Assembly (NCBI RefSeq): GCF_035083965.1
Contig: NC_089724.1
Coordinates: 22,720,474-22,784,473 of the forward strand
DNA: 64,000 nt
DNA from: Branchiostoma lanceolatum
Taxonomy: Eukaryota; Chordata; Leptocardii; Amphioxiformes; Branchiostomatidae
Reading direction: 5' to 3'
Shown here: piece by piece, positions 63,909 through 64,000 of the stretch
Layout of the letters: every line of letters begins with the position of its first letter
Position numbering within the stretch: the stretch's first letter is position 1
The notes under the pieces: model-generated
Seen by the model: only the letters and a program-made list of their open reading frames with translations
Databases searched by the model: none
Told to the model about the DNA's origin: nothing
Position numbers and translations under genes: made by a program

Positions 63909-64000
63909 GTCTGTGAGGAGAAAGTGCGTCACACCAATGGCTATGTATGAATAAAATGCATACCCCCAAAAGGAGCCATTGAAGCATAAGCTGTGTATTC
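63909..64000. other. Edge of window, 5' side of the clamp-like gene
   Basis: A 3' splice site (TCCTCACAG) ends at 63911, two bases before the ATG, so at least one more exon, coding or 5' UTR, lies beyond the window. Confidence 0.6.

Overview
The window is animal genomic DNA: intron-rich, GT-AG spliced genes with short introns and many small transposon remnants. Gene content and the SINE body suggest a cephalochordate, probably Branchiostoma (amphioxus). The species is an inference; the gene identities are read from spliced translations whose exon phases all add up.

Layout. Plus strand 772-8606: the C-terminal 741 residues of TTF2, a SNF2-family ATPase that releases RNA polymerase II transcripts; its 5' end lies before the window. 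Minus strand 11307-23701: a complete beta-tubulin gene with two alternative last exons, each coding a different acidic C-terminal tail. Minus strand 27801-29276: complete COMMD8 in five exons. Plus strand about 35116-49653 (possibly from 31469): a class V P4-ATPase lipid flippase of the ATP10 family with an unusual cysteine cluster in its P domain. Minus strand 53238-57102: an Amt-type ammonium transporter in eight exons, with a histidine-rich tail. Minus strand 58702-63908: ten exons coding a 306-residue divergent PCNA-like sliding clamp, which I regard as the most notable gene here. The genes form no operon-like unit and share no obvious pathway.

Mobile DNA is mostly small. There is a 1.27-kb degenerate Tc1/mariner copy, three MITE-like elements with 8-, 3- and 9-bp target duplications, two tRNA-derived SINEs, and two LINE 3' fragments. 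A family of very short palindromic insertions (11 to 42 bp, consensus ends CAAGGAGGTT...AACCTCCTTG) is flanked by 7-bp direct repeats, five of seven of them exact. Tandem repeats occupy several introns.

The strongest leads are the divergent clamp, the micro-palindrome insertion family, the alternative beta-tubulin tails and the Cys-rich insertion in ATP10. No rRNA, functional tRNA gene or CRISPR array was seen.
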